Source of the DNA: Capniomyces stellatus
Lineage: Eukaryota; Kickxellomycota; Harpellomycetes; Harpellales; Legeriomycetaceae
Direction of reading: 5' to 3'
DNA: 64,000 nt
Assembly: GCA_001661515.1 (NCBI GenBank)
Contig: LUVW01000033.1
Coordinates: 161,769-225,768 of the forward strand
How positions within the stretch are numbered: position 1 is the first letter of the stretch; each line of letters opens with the position of its first letter. Positions 12,234-24,714 of this stretch are shown here, piece after piece. The notes below the pieces were generated by a model, which worked only from the letters and a program-made list of their open reading frames with translations, was not told where the DNA came from and made no database searches. The position numbers were made by a program, and so were the translations under genes.

Positions 12234-13858
12234 ATGTCGTTACGAAAGAAGCGGAATTTCAAGGGGTTGGCGTTACCAATGAATCCGGAAACAACAGGCG
12301 ATGGTGGCGGAGGAGCAGCAGAAAGAGTGATTGGCGAGAGTATGGATGTGGAAATGAGCCAGATAACTGAAGAGGACGGCGAGGATAGAGAGAGTAAGAG
12401 TAGAGAACGGACAGGAAAAGCGATAAATTCATCTAGTTTAGGTTTTGGTTTTGAAGATGGGTTGATGATAAAGGAAGAGGATATTTCTGTTGAATGTGTA
12501 ATGGGCTCTGGAGTTAGCGGAACTGTAAGCAAGGTTTTGCATCTACCAACAAACACGATTATGGCGATGAAGGCAAGTTTCAACCTTTTTTATTTGCTTT
12601 TTTTTTATATACATCTACTATTGCTAGTACTGATTGTTCAATTAAAAAATAGTTGAATTTATTCTTGCATTTAGGTTGTGAGAATCGAAGCCAGCATTCG
12701 ACTTCAAGTTTTAAAAGAACTCCAGATTCTTCACGGCTGCAATTCCCCAAACATCATTTCTTTTTTTGGCTCTTACCCATCAGACAATGTGATCAAAATC
12801 TGCATGGAGTATATGGATCTTGGGTAAACTAATCAGATACTTGTATAATCGAGTCGGACTCTAATGGAACTGTGCTGTTTACTTATTTATTTATTTTTGT
12901 TTTGCGTCTTTTGTTAATTTAGGTCTTTTGACAGTATTTACAAGCGATATGGCCCGATTCCAGTTGATGTTTTAGGAATGTTGACAGTTTCCGTAAGTTT
13001 TGTTCCCTACTTTATTTACCATTTTTAGCCTGTTTACTTGTAGCGATAATAACAGTACTAACGTTTTTATTTCATGTGCTTACTATTTCTGTACTTTACA
13101 CACTGTAAATAACATTGCATAGGTGATTCAAGGACTGACGTACCTGTACAACACGCATAGGATTATGCACAGAGGTAAAAAAAAAAATCTATGAAGATTC
13201 AAAAGCTAATAAACAAACAAATAACGGAACCTTGTTACAAATCTGTACACCCCTCTACCTACAAACTCCATAGATATAAAGCCGTCAAACATTCTAGTAA
13301 ATTCAAAAGGGTACATAAAAATATGTGATTTCGGAATCAGCAAGGAAATGGTAAACTCGATAGCAAACACTTTTGTTGGCACCGCCTCCTACATGTCTCC
13401 AGAACGCATGCAGGGCAGCAGTTACACCGTAAAGTCTGATGTCTGGTCGCTAGGCACCACATTAATGGAACTCGCCCTTGGAAGCTATCCCTTCCGAACA
13501 GAGGGCGACAACATGACTATCTTTGAAATGCTCGATTATATTGCCAACGAAAAGCTTCCAAGTCTAGACAGGTCCAAATTCCCCTCAGAGTTGTGTGATT
13601 TGGTTGAGTGCTGGTAAGTATTACCCACCCATTATTATTCTCTATTCACATCATTATTCACCACTATTCACATTGCTTTTACTAATGTATTGTTTATTAA
13701 CTTTTACGACCGGTTAATCTCGTCTTATTAGTTTGATTAAAGATCCCAAAGGCCGACCAACCCCATCAATGCTCATAAAACACCCGTTTGTTCAACAGTA
13801 TTCCCAAAAACGCATCGATATAGCTGGTTGGGCAAACTCATTGAAATCCTCTCATTAA
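12234..13858 (+). CDS. MAP kinase kinase (Ste7/Fuz7/MEK type)
   Basis: Dual-specificity kinase that phosphorylates a MAP kinase. Six exons: 12234-12572, 12675-12823, 12923-12992, 13123-13174, 13274-13613 and 13732-13858, giving 358 residues. All kinase motifs are visible: glycine loop GSGVSGTV (residues 91-98), Lys113 in MAMK, the helix C block with LKELQILH, catalytic loop MHRDIKPSN, CDFG, the activation segment with NSIANTFVGT (the two MEK phospho-sites are Ser and Thr), and YMSPERMQG. SYTVKSDVWSLGTTLMELA and the C-terminal KDPKGRPTP match Ste7/Fuz7/MEK1 rather than the Pbs2 or Mkk1 families. The acidic ~80-residue N-terminus has no clear MAPK docking motif. The first intron begins with GC (gcaagt) rather than GT. 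A MAPK phosphatase-like gene lies at 40.9 kb in the same window, but no functional link is shown. Confidence 0.93.
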
Positions 13859-15808
13859 ATAACTATACTTTCATTTTACTTTTATTCTATTCTACCAATT
13901 GTAATTGTTTACAAATATACCCAAAATCAGCCTTTTGAACACCACCACTACCAAACCTAGACAATAACCATCCCTCACTCCAACCAAGTTTGGTCAAAGC
14001 GAGAAAGAAATCTTATTGATTCCTCTTGTTTTTTTTGTTTAAAGGGGTACTTTTTTTTTCTTCTTTTTTTTCTTATTCAGTCTTACCCACCAAATAACAA
14101 ACCCTTTTTTCATTAAGAGTGAATTTGGCAGTTTTTGCAAGAAAGAAAAAGAATCAAAAAAAAGATTTAAAAAAAAGATAAAAAAAAGAAAAAAACACAC
14201 ACGCACATCAAACAACCACACTACTATTTTTTTTCCACAATTTTTTTTTTCTCAAGGTCTAGTAACGAAAAAGAAAGATAGTCAAGAATAACACATACAA
14301 AAAAAACAAGCTAATATCCCAACATCAAGCACAATTTGACAATGAGTAAGAAAGAAGGATGCAAGCAAAAGAAAATGGCAGATCAAATGAAAGGGTTGGA
14401 TAGGAGGAGGGGAACGGTCAAAGAGTAGTCTGAATTGAGTTACGTCCCTCTCCCCCAGCTCCTTCACCTTCTGTACTATTTGATAAATCAAACAGACAAA
14501 AGAAAAAAAAGGAGGGAGAGAAACGCCTTGCGTATTGCACTTCATAAATAATTACCACCAGGGAGCGAACTTTCAAAACTAGAGACAAAGCCAAATGAAT
14601 GGTTTGAACTAGCCATTTCTCCTAGTAAATTCAACACCTACTAGAATATTTTTTCTGGTCACTTGATTCCCCACCCTGTAAACCCAAGTATACATACATA
14701 TACAGTGGATGTGTTTTTATTAACAGGATTCTCAGCAAGAGTACCTCGTTTTTCTTCCTCAGTTTTGGTTTCCCCACCTCTCTACTACTACCGCTATTGT
14801 AGTGTTGGCTAGTATTGCTACCAACCGCAAGACAACAACGACAATAATAAAAAGATAAAAGATAGAAAAAAAAAGAGAAAAGAAAAGGGGCGAATGGCTT
14901 TTCTCAGACCTTCTCCAAGGGTAAATAGTAGGAACAAAAGTTGTTGTTTGTAAAGACAACGCCTTTTGTTTGTTAGCCCCTGACGCAAGCTTCTGACCGT
15001 TCCCCTAAACAACCAATCCTTACCTTTACTTTCAATCAACCTTTCTTTACCTTTATCCTCATTTCTTTATATTACTCTCATCACTAACTTGATGTTGGTA
15101 TAGTGTCTTGTTCTTTCCATTGTATAAACTTGAGATTTCTAACTTTGCTTTTTCTTTTTTTTTTTTAAGGTTTTTTATTTCCGAAAACGAAAATGGAAAA
15201 AAAAATAAAAATTTACTAGTTACCTTTGAAAATAAAAAGTAAAAAAAAGGGGTTTATAGTGCGTCATTTGGTTAAGGAAAAAAAAATTGATGTCCAGATT
15301 CCATTTGTTTTATACTATTCTGAATTTTATTTTTTTGCTAAAAAGTTTTTTTTTTATTTCAATTCATTTTCAGATTTTCAAAAAAAAAACAGACAAATAA
15401 TTTTCTTCTTCCCTACTGTTGGATGTGGGCTTTTTTTAAAAGAAAAAAATGCTGTATTATTTTGTTTCAATTTCCATTGTTTTATTTTAGCATTAAAAAA
15501 GTGCAATCCCGTCAATTAAAAAAAAAGTGTAATGTTTTTGATAGTTTATTGGTCAAATTGGTAACGATTAATACTGTTTCACTGGAAAAAAGTAGGAGAA
15601 AGGGTGGAGAAAATAGAAAAAAATTTACTATTATATTTTGTGAATTGTAATTTTGTGATGTCAAGTATTTTTTTTCTTGTTTTTGATTCATTTGATTTTC
15701 CTTGTAAAACAAAATTGTAAAGATTTATGCGGAAAAATGTATGGCAATAAACCCCCCCCAAAAACCAGTAATAATAACCAAAATAAATGAGCGAATGAAT
15801 AGGCAGAA
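13859..15808. other. Intergenic region of about 1.95 kb
   Basis: This lies between the 3' ends of the MAPKK and of the minus-strand ICP55 gene, so it should hold two 3' UTRs. It is rich in A and T homopolymers and has no convincing gene. Confidence 0.6.
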
Positions 15809-18204
15809 TCAGTTTGCATTCATAATGGCTTCGATATCCAATCGTGATTTTGGTGTTTGGCGTGTCAAAACCACAGATTTTTTACTGATTGGTCCATTGA
15901 TACCTGGTTCATTACTACTACGGCTGCCACCAACAACGACATTGTCTTCAATTCGAATTCCAATGCCTTGGAAATGTTTAGGATAAATACTGTCGTATGG
16001 TACATAAATTCCAGGCTCAACAGTGACCACCATTCCGTTTCTGAGTTCGAGTCCTCTACTTATATCGCCAGTGTCATGGACATTCATTCCTAGGTAGTGT
16101 GACAGGTGGTGTGGGTAAAGTCTCCTTGACAAGCTATTAACAGTCAAGTCCTTAAAGCCCAGAGAACTAAGCTCTCGAACCAACATCCGCGCAGACATGT
16201 TGTGCAGGTCGTTTAAGCTCAGTCCGCTATCCGAGTTTGCCTCCTTAATTGTTTCTTCTTGGACCAACAGCACTGCGTCGTAAAGGTCGGCTTGCGCAGC
16301 TGAATACTTTCCGTTTACTGGGAACGTCCTGCTGATGTCTGCGGTATACGACGAATACTCCATTCCTGCATCCACAAGAACCAAATCCCCACTTCTAAAA
16401 TATATAAAAGCAAGAGAAAGTCAGTTTTTTTTTTTTTTTTTTTTGCTTCCCCCTTCCCTCCTTCCCTTCCCTCTTTTTTTTGTGTGTATTAAAAATTGCT
16501 TACTTTATTGGCATGTTGTTCTGGACATAATGCAGAACCAACGCTCGATCTCCTGACGCAAATACCGGCACATACCCGTGTCTTGCCAACGACGCGGTAT
16601 CGCCACAACTGAGCTTTGAATAGTGTTCAAAGGCCGACGCCAACACGTCCTCGTTAATTCCGGGCTTGCAAGTTGCGTACACCTGTTTAAACCCAACTGC
16701 CGAAATGTCTGCTGCTTTTTGGAGCAACTTGATTTCGTTCTCCGACTTTATCAGGCGCAGATTTTGGACACGTTTGTCAACTCCCACAAGTTTGGCTGTT
16801 GCATTGGCTATGTATTTAAAATGTTTCAGTTAGATGTTAATGACATGTATTTCAAATCGAACGTTTCCACTATAGTCAACTCGTTCTTTTTTTTCTTTTT
16901 TTCTTTCTTGATTTCTTTTTCGAATAAGCAAGTAATAATTAGCAGTGCTTTCATCTCTTCCAAACCTTCTTTGCAGATTTCTAGAACTTTGTTCGAATTT
17001 GATCCTAATACCGTGTCGTTTTTGGACGGTATGTCCATGTATATCTTTGCAGAATCCGTCAGCTTTGCGTTTTTGATCATGCTCTTTGACCGCTTTTCCA
17101 ACTCCTGGATTGGCCAGGCTTCATCAGCACCAAAAATATCAACTGCACTGCACAGCCCGTTCCTTGGCCCATCCCAAACCTCGCGTTCAAAGTCCTTTTT
17201 CTCACAGAACAGTGTTGTTTTGTATCCCTTTTGTACCAAGCTTGTTTTTTCTAGGTCATTATTATGGCGGTTATTATGGCGATTATTATTATATTCGTGT
17301 TTCTTGATGAGTTGATTGTATTAACCAACACCGTCAACAGCCTCACAAAAAAAAAAAAGAAGGTTCATTGATATTATTAATGCTGTGATTACCAATAATC
17401 ACAGCCGAGTTTGGTTCGTTCCACCCTGTAATGTAATAAAAATTTGTGTCTTGTCGGAACGGATAGCTAACAACAACAACAACAAGTTGGTACTGTGAAA
17501 GAATAAACAGAATGGTGTTCAAGTTCCGCATGTAAAAGTTGAGCGAATAAATAAATTGAAATAATAACCGGAATGCGTACTTACAACACATGAGGTGAGT
17601 AGTATCGTGTTGAGGCACTGAAAAGGATTACCAAACTGCCCTCAGGCAAATCCTCAACCAAGTTGGATTTACGCTCTTCGAATTCGGTTTTAGGTATTCC
17701 AGGCACAACTATTGAAGATGAAATACAAAGGTGGAATAAGATAAACCCGTTACTGTTGTAGTGTTTTTTTTTCGGTACTGTACAAACGCTATATATATAT
17801 GTGTGTGTGTGTGTTTGTGTATACTTTACGTTCGTTTGGTTTTACAAGCAGCGGATTGACTTGGTTTGTTGGTTGGCCAAACCAATTTTCGGTTATTGGA
17901 TCCATTTTTTGAGGGGTTTGGAACAGCCCAAACCTTCTATTTACTTCACATTGGCCTAGCACAAAAAGATATATTTAACGAGTTTGAGGGATCCCAATTT
18001 ATCACAATAAAAAAAACCTTAAAAAAAAAAACCACAAGACAACTAAACAAAGAGCAAAGTGGAATTGGTAGAGTGGAATTGGCAGCGTGGGTTAGTTGGT
18101 AAAGTGGGTTAGTTGGTGGTTGACAAACATGACTTACTAAAGTTTCTGACTAGTAGATTTAACCGAGTTGGTCTGAATTTCAAAGTGAATGCGGTTCTCA
18201 ACAT
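15809..18204 (-). CDS. ICP55: Mitochondrial Xaa-Pro aminopeptidase (ICP55/XPNPEP3 family)
   Basis: M24-family metallopeptidase; family members trim an N-terminal residue from imported mitochondrial proteins, stabilising them. Seven exons, in transcript order: 18204-18138, 17955-17830, 17708-17585, 17466-17393, 17250-16966, 16807-16504 and 16394-15809, giving 521 residues. The N-terminus (MLRTAFTLKFRPTRLNLLVR) is basic, hydroxylated and amphipathic, as expected for a mitochondrial presequence. The aminopeptidase P N-domain shows FGQPTNQVNPLLV, GIPKTEFEERKS, EGSLVILFSASTRYYSPHV and FYPFRQDTNFYYITGWNEP. The metal ligands of the catalytic domain are all present: Asp in VDAGMEYSS, Asp in TADISRT, His in SHYLGMNVHD, Glu in VEPGIY and Glu in IRIEDN. 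The junction after exon 5 uses a weak donor (gtttgg) and is the least certain. The intron between exons 4 and 5 contains a T12 tract. Confidence 0.93.
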
Positions 18205-18614
18205 ATTTGAAATAGCAGTATTCGTGATGTAAACGCGGTTTGAGTTTACTGTATAGTGATTTGGGTTGCTGTTAAGTAGTAATCTAGAAAGAAGAAGAAA
18301 AACAATAGGTATTAGACAAAACAAATGAATGGAGGTTGAGAAAAAGGGGGGAAAGTTTAACTCCAAAGAATCAGTTTAGAATTAAAGTTGATTAGAATGG
18401 CAATAATAGAATGGGAAAAAAAAAAGGGCGGATTACCAAAAACAAATGAACAAATCAGAGAGTCGTGTTGGTTATTTAATTTGATTATAAAAAAGAAAAA
18501 CGATCAAAATCTATATTCAGTGATGTATTTGGGAGAGGTAAATAAAGAAAAGGTAAATAAGGAAAAGGTAAATGAAGAAAAAGTTGATTATTGCTATTTG
18601 TGTAATTGACAGAG
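18205..18614. other. Intergenic region, head (ICP55) to tail (SCYL2)
   Basis: About 410 bases between two minus-strand genes. It contains three diverged copies of ggtaaataaagaaaa at 18538-18582 and no gene. It should hold the ICP55 promoter and the SCYL2 3' end. Confidence 0.65.
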
Positions 18615-21600
18615 TTACGAAAACGGATCAAAAATAGACAAGTCGTTGGCTTTTTTGTTGTTGTTGTTATTGTTGTTGTTGTTGATTGGTGGAGGTAATG
18701 TGGACTTTTGATTTATTGGGTTCATAATAGTCATGCTAATACTATTAGTGACAATATTGGCGGTACTGGTTGTGGTGCTGGTAGTGGAGTTTAGAGATTT
18801 GAAGTTTGGAGTGCTGTAGCTGTTGCTGGAGAGGCCGGTTGATATTGGCAAGGAGAAGTTTGAAGGTTTGGATATGGAGGATTTAAATGCGTTGATGTCG
18901 TAGGTGGGGTTTGTTGGATTGATTTTGGGGGGGATTGGGGAGGAAGAGTGTACATTATGAATAGTGTGTACATTATGAGCAGTTTGTACATTATGAGCAG
19001 TTTGTACATTTTGTGTGTGGTGTGCGTTGTAAGAGTTGGTTGGTAGTGGATGTTGGTGGAGTGTAAAGCTGCCAAAGTCGGAATCAAAGCTATCGTCGCG
19101 GTCAATGATACTGGAGGAGGCGTGGATGGTTGGTTTGATTGGTTTGATTGGTTGGTGGGGGTTGGTGGAGGGATTTGTGGCGGTTGGGGAGTCGTAGAGA
19201 GAGAACTTTGAGGGTATAGGGGGAGGATTGGAGGAGGTATTTGAGATTGGGGGGAGGGTTGGGGGAATTCTGTGGGAGGGTGGGGGTTGGCTTTGGGAAG
19301 AGTTGGGGGGATTGATGCTGGTGGAGATGGGGGGAGCAGTGGGGGGAGGGTTGGGGGAATGGGAGTGGGATTGAGTGAGTCGTTTGCGGGCAGAAGCCTC
19401 AAGGTCGCGGCTAATGGCGTTGATGACAGCGATAATGTCGTCAAACTGAGCGTTGGTGTATAAAGTGGAGGTATCAACAACAATGCCCCACAGGTGCGGG
19501 ATGAGAAAAGCAGCAGCGTCCTTTTGGGAGACGAGGCTGGACTGGACAAGTTTCAAGTACACCTTGCCAATACGAGCAACAATCTGGGCGTCTTTAGACT
19601 TTGTGCGGACCATCATGGGCACGAGCTCAGAATTGACGAGATTTTTGTCGAGTGAGCCAACAAGTAGTAGGATGGAGTCGAGGGCGTACAGTTTGAGGGA
19701 AAGAACGTTGGCGCGCATGTACACTTTCTGGACCAGGGGAAACAGCGTGGTTGTTACCTGGGCGTACTCGATGTGTTCTGCAACTACTGGCACAGCTACT
19801 AGAGCTCTTTCTAGCTGTACGTTGTCCCTTGACACGTCCAGTACCTTGTACAGCAGCGCCAGAATCACCGACTCGAACTTGTCGCTGCTCATCAGCCTCT
19901 TGAACACCAGCACGTTGTCCAGCACACTCGCTACCGCCATTTGCGACTCTACTATCTCCGCGCTCTCCAGAACCGCCTCCAGCTTCGCCATCGTGTTGTT
20001 CATAAACTCCATCGGTGTCTGCAGCTTCACTATATACATCAGATTCACCATCATCCACCCCAGCATCTCTTTATTCTCCTTGTTTATTGCCAACGCCGAT
20101 CCCAACATCGTCAAAATCTTTCTCTTCAGCACTGATTCTGAGAACTCTGGCAGCACCTTCACCATCCCCTTCATAAACTCTATTCTCTCCTCCATCGTCC
20201 GCTCCAATATTCCCTCCAAATACTGGATCGTCCCCACCAATACATTGTCAAAGTATTTCCCCGCCCCAAACTCCTTTAACGTCATTCTAAATTCTGGCTC
20301 CACCACTGTCAATCTCCTTATCGCCTCTATTTACCATTACCCCCAATTTATTTATTTATTAATTTTATTTAATTATTCTATTTATTATTCTATTTAATTA
20401 TTCTATTTATTATTCTATTTATTATTCTATTTATTAATTATTCTATTTATATATTAATTATCTCTCTATATTTATTAATTAATTATCCAATTATCAACTA
20501 ATTACCTCTTATATATTCCGCCAAATCTTCATACTTGGCTCCACTCCCAAGCCCCGCCACCTTCCGTTTATACTTTTGGATATCTCGGTCGCTACTTATC
20601 ACCGACTCTCCCTTCTTATAGCAACTATGCATCAAACAACCTAGCGAAAACACATCGTTTGTTGGTCCCACCTCGTTGTCAATTACGTACTCTGGCGCTA
20701 GAAAGTCCAGGTCTGGCTGCACATGTCTTGGTAACCCGTAATTGTACTCGAATCGGTCGCTGTTATACCTGCTCTTTTTCTGCTCTGTCTGCTTTGAAAA
20801 TCCAAACCTATTTTACAGTTTACCAATCTTAATACTCTTCCTCAATTTCTCTCTACTCTATTATATATATACTATTATCTTTCTGCTCTTCCTCCTCCCC
20901 CACCCCCTCCCACCTCCACAACTCTTACCCTCCTAGCTTCCAATCTCCCGCTGAATTAATCAACACACTCATTGGATTTATATTCCCGTGAACCAGCTTC
21001 ACTTCATTGTGCAAAAACTCAAGTCCCTTCAGCAACTGATCCATCCCCCTTTGAATCTCCAAATCATCCAACTCATACCTTTCCTCCCCAACTCCCAACC
21101 CCTCATCTCTCCCCCGGTTACCCCTACCTCCCCCTTCAAACCTATCGCTGTGCTGCCCACCACTCCCAAACCCCTCCAACCCCCTTGCCCCCTCTCTCCC
21201 CCTGTCTCTACCCCCCTTATCCCCCAAACTAATCGAATCATACAAACTGCACAGCACCTGCTCCGTTATAAACGTTATCGCCCCTCTTGTCTCCTCAACC
21301 GGCTCAACTACCTTCAAAATCGACGGATGTCTTATTCTCGTCAATTGACTCACCTCCCTCTTTAACAAGTCATACACCAACCCTTGCTCCCCACTATCCA
21401 TAAACCTCCCCCCTCCCTCCATCCCCCCTCCCCTGTCAAAGTACGACTTTTCAAACACCCACGCCGTCACTTCCACCCCCGAACTCCGGTGTCGCGCCGC
21501 ATACAGCTTCCAAAGCCCCGACCGCCCCGAAGACTCACTTCCCTCTAGCTTCACATCATATTCCCTTGACAACTTGCCCCCCAACACCGTCAGATTCGCA

Positions 21601-21680
21601 TTCACTTGCTTTATCGTTTGTGTTGCTGCTAAATTCGCATTCGCCGCAAAATCTTTTAACTTTGTAAAGTACCCCTCCAT
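18615..21680 (-). CDS. SCYL2: SCY1-like pseudokinase, SCYL2/CVAK104 family
   Basis: SCYL2 proteins are clathrin- and adaptor-associated pseudokinases acting in Golgi/endosome traffic. Three exons, in transcript order: 21680-20929, 20807-20506 and 20326-18615, giving 921 residues. The kinase-like domain has FITEQVLCSLYDSI, GLEFLHNEVKLVHGNINP (HGN where active kinases have HRD), a GDWKLGGFGF segment replacing DFG, and FLAPEYVIDNE. A HEAT-repeat region follows, starting at YFDNVLVGTIQYLE (compare FFDDVGAVTLQYFD). The C-terminal third is disordered and rich in Pro, Ser and Asn and ends in NDLSIFDPFS; the DPF triplet is the motif that binds the AP-2 alpha-ear. Missing HRD and DFG motifs are normal for this family. 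The intron between exons 2 and 3 is made largely of TTATTCTATT-like repeats. Confidence 0.92.
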
Positions 21681-23469
21681 TATTATTACTCTTTCTTTTT
21701 TCCCTTCTTTACCGTCAATCTATTGTTTATTTCCTTTTTTCCTCTTTCTACTTTTTATTCCTTTCGCCGTTTTTCTTGCTCTTTTTCTTTCTTTTATCCT
21801 TCAATCTCCTTTTTTTTTCCTACTTTATCCCAAATTTTATCTGGTAAAACACTCTCTCTTCAAATTCCCTACATTAACTTGAATTTATAAATTTTCTCGA
21901 TTTTTTTTTATTTATCTTTTAATTTCACTTCAAACCATCTTGTATTTCGTATTTCAACATTCAATTAGCAATGGCCCAGTTTTGCTTTGGAAAATCACCC
22001 TTTGATTTACAAATCCTCGCTACTATTATCCAATGACTTTTTCATTCCGCCATTGTTGTTGCCCTTTTGTTGCCATTTCTTCACCTAATTGCTTCCCTAA
22101 AACCAATGCCCACTATTCAAACTCCATTACACCTTGACCACTCCAACTACAATCCACAGCTGCATATACACCATTCCTCTCACCCTTTCTCCCCTCTTCC
22201 CTCACCCTCCCATTCCCAATTTCTTTTTTTTTTTGAGCTATTATTACGTTGACCCTCCTTTCTACCAACACACATTCACATGAAATATCAAAGCCTCTCT
22301 CATCCAAGTCAACTTACTGACTTTCACATTCCTTCCAAACCAGTTTAAATCACAAAACCTGTGTTACCGGCTATTATATTCTCCGTCCTGTGTTGCCTAC
22401 TCTTCTCTTTATTGTTTTTTTTCCACTGCCCACAACACAATAGAGTTGACAAAGAATTCCATGTCTTAATTTGGATCCGCATTTGGCTCAAGCAAGTTTA
22501 ACCCAAATTAGACTTTATCAAGTATTCGTTAAGAAGAGAAAAAAAAATCTCGAAATGGACAACCCACTTGAATCCTGTTTGCCTAATGTTTATAGGTCTT
22601 GGATTTTAACGTATCAAGGCTAGATTTGTATATCAATCTAACCGGCACAATTAATCTCGTTTTGTATCAAGTACTAAATCAACTAACCTGTTCAGGAAAA
22701 AAAAAAAAATTAAAGCCCAGCTCATATGGTTGATTGGCTTGCGCTTCAAATCTACCAAATACCATTCGGTGATAAGTTTGTTATAGGCCATTTTGAACGT
22801 AGAAAGTAAACGCACGGTTTGTAAGCAATCGTCAGATAACTTGACTGGGTGGCGTGCTTTATCGATGACACGGGCATGAGATCCATTTGAGGTTGCAACG
22901 CCTTTAAAAAAAATACAACCTTTTATACTTGATGATCAAACCTAACTTTTTCTTTTTTTTCTCATTTTAAATAATAACAGTGTTAATAAAACACCGACTA
23001 CATGGATATTTTGCCTCACTAAAATATTTGCAGTTATCAGTATCAACACTGATATCAGTGGCACCCACTACTTTTTTTTTTAAATATATATATATACAAA
23101 CCGAGTAACTATAGAGTTATGAAATACAATAAAGAAAAAGAATAAGAAGAAAGGATATTAAGAATAAAGAGAAAGAATACACTTTGCATATTTGGATGGC
23201 CATCCAAATAGCCTATGCCCAGGGAATACTGCACTGCGGTTGCCATCAATCCAAAAATAAATAAAAAAAAGGTTTGATTATTTTGGAAAAAAAAAAAGTT
23301 GTGAAATGGGCATGTATATAAAGCGAGAAAGAATAACCTACTTGGTTTTTTTATTTTTTTTTAAAAAAAAATACAATACTTGCATCTTTTTTCAGAGTAC
23401 ACTTTATCGAAGAGCTAATCGGCAAAGAACTGATACTAACTTTGACCACTATAATTGCGCAAATCCGCC
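21681..23469. other. Divergent intergenic region of about 1.8 kb
   Basis: It separates the 5' ends of SCYL2 (minus) and the pseudo-trypsin gene (plus) and so should hold both promoters. The SCYL2-proximal part is pyrimidine-rich on the plus strand; the rest is AT-rich with a short TA repeat near 23087. No supportable gene. Confidence 0.6.
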
Positions 23470-24714
23470 ATGTTTATTAAACCAACCATAAGCCTGATTG
23501 CCTTGTGTATTGCATCAAGTGCTGCTTCTTTACCCGGCAACACACCTAAACCAAGTTCTATATACTTTGACGAAAATGCTGTTTCTAAACACATCAAATT
23601 GAGCAGCGTATTAGGGTTTGATATCATTGGCGTTCCAGAGTACCACAACCTGGTAAACGTAGCGGTTTTGGACTTTAGTGATGTGTATAATACCGAGCAC
23701 TTTTGTCTCGGTGTTGTTGTTGAAAGCAGAAGAATCATCGTATCTACCGCATGTTTTCAGAATAAAGCAATAAGCAATTCTTATGGCTTTGCTAAAGGAT
23801 ATTCCAACATCCTTCACGCCGTCAAAGTTTACGAGTTTAAAGACGGCGAGTATATTTACAAAAGTAAAGGTAAATGCTTGATTTTTTTTTTTTATTATTG
23901 AAATATAAATGCTAAATTTGGCTTTTTAGATTTAGTTGTAGCTTTGGGCTAAATCAATGAACCCTGGAAATTGTTGGTAATAACTGTGATTTTATTTGCA
24001 ATAGACCGACTAAGCGTGAATAGATTGTTAAATAAGCCTGTGAAGCGTATAATTAGCATGCACATTGGTCCAATAATGGGCATCACCGCCAGTGGTAAAA
24101 TGGTAATATTTTCTCAGTACGTGATTTTAATAGTTGATAAATACAGAGGAGAGGTTTTTAAAAAACACGCTGTTATTCACGCTGGTCATGTAATTGACAA
24201 GAACAACTTGCTCCAGTTTGACTACAGTTCAAACGAAGCCGCGAAATGTTCTAAAGAAGTTGGAACTAGCCTCAACACGGGAAAAAGCGTCAATGTTGCA
24301 AACTGTTTCAGCTTTTCCAACTCCAAAACGTCTACAAAATACTTCTCGCCTGCCACAAATCCGTTTGACGAACAGGTAAAGTTTATTCCCAGTAATGTAA
24401 ACTTGCAAAAATTCTTATCCTCAGAAAACGCGCTTGGAGCTAGTAGCTCCAAGTGCGTTTTAAAAAAAATATTCAAAAGACGTATCACTGTGGTGCCGAT
24501 GGGAAGCGTTTTCTTTGTCAAACGGCTATTGAACACTGGCAGTTCTGGCCAGAATAAGCAAAAATTTGCACTGGATTTTCTTGGGATAAGCCAATTTGTA
24601 AACTGCGACATTGATGGCGGAGAGTATCAATGCAGCTACGTGATCTACCCGATAGACGCTTACCCTTGGATTAGTGAGAATATCAATTTCCATTTGAATT
24701 CAGCTTCAAACTGA
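23470..24714 (+). CDS. Secreted trypsin-like (S1) serine protease homologue, probably inactive
   Basis: Two exons, 23470-23869 and 24005-24714, encode 369 residues. The first ~20 (MFIKPTISLIALCIASSAAS) are a clear signal peptide. The mature part starts like a chymotrypsin-fold protein: FDIIGVPEYHNLVNVAVLD, then EHFCLGVVVESRRIIVSTAC, which matches the FCGGxLIxxxWVLTAAHC block. At the catalytic His position the sequence has Ala (STAC for AAHC), and no GDSGGP motif is visible. The C-terminus GGEYQCSYVIYPIDAYPWI resembles the PGVYTxVxxYxxWI end of S1 peptidases. I infer a secreted non-catalytic protease homologue with a binding or regulatory role that I cannot name. The ATG was chosen because it gives the signal peptide directly. 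An alternative acceptor near 23932 would lead to an early stop. Confidence 0.65.
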
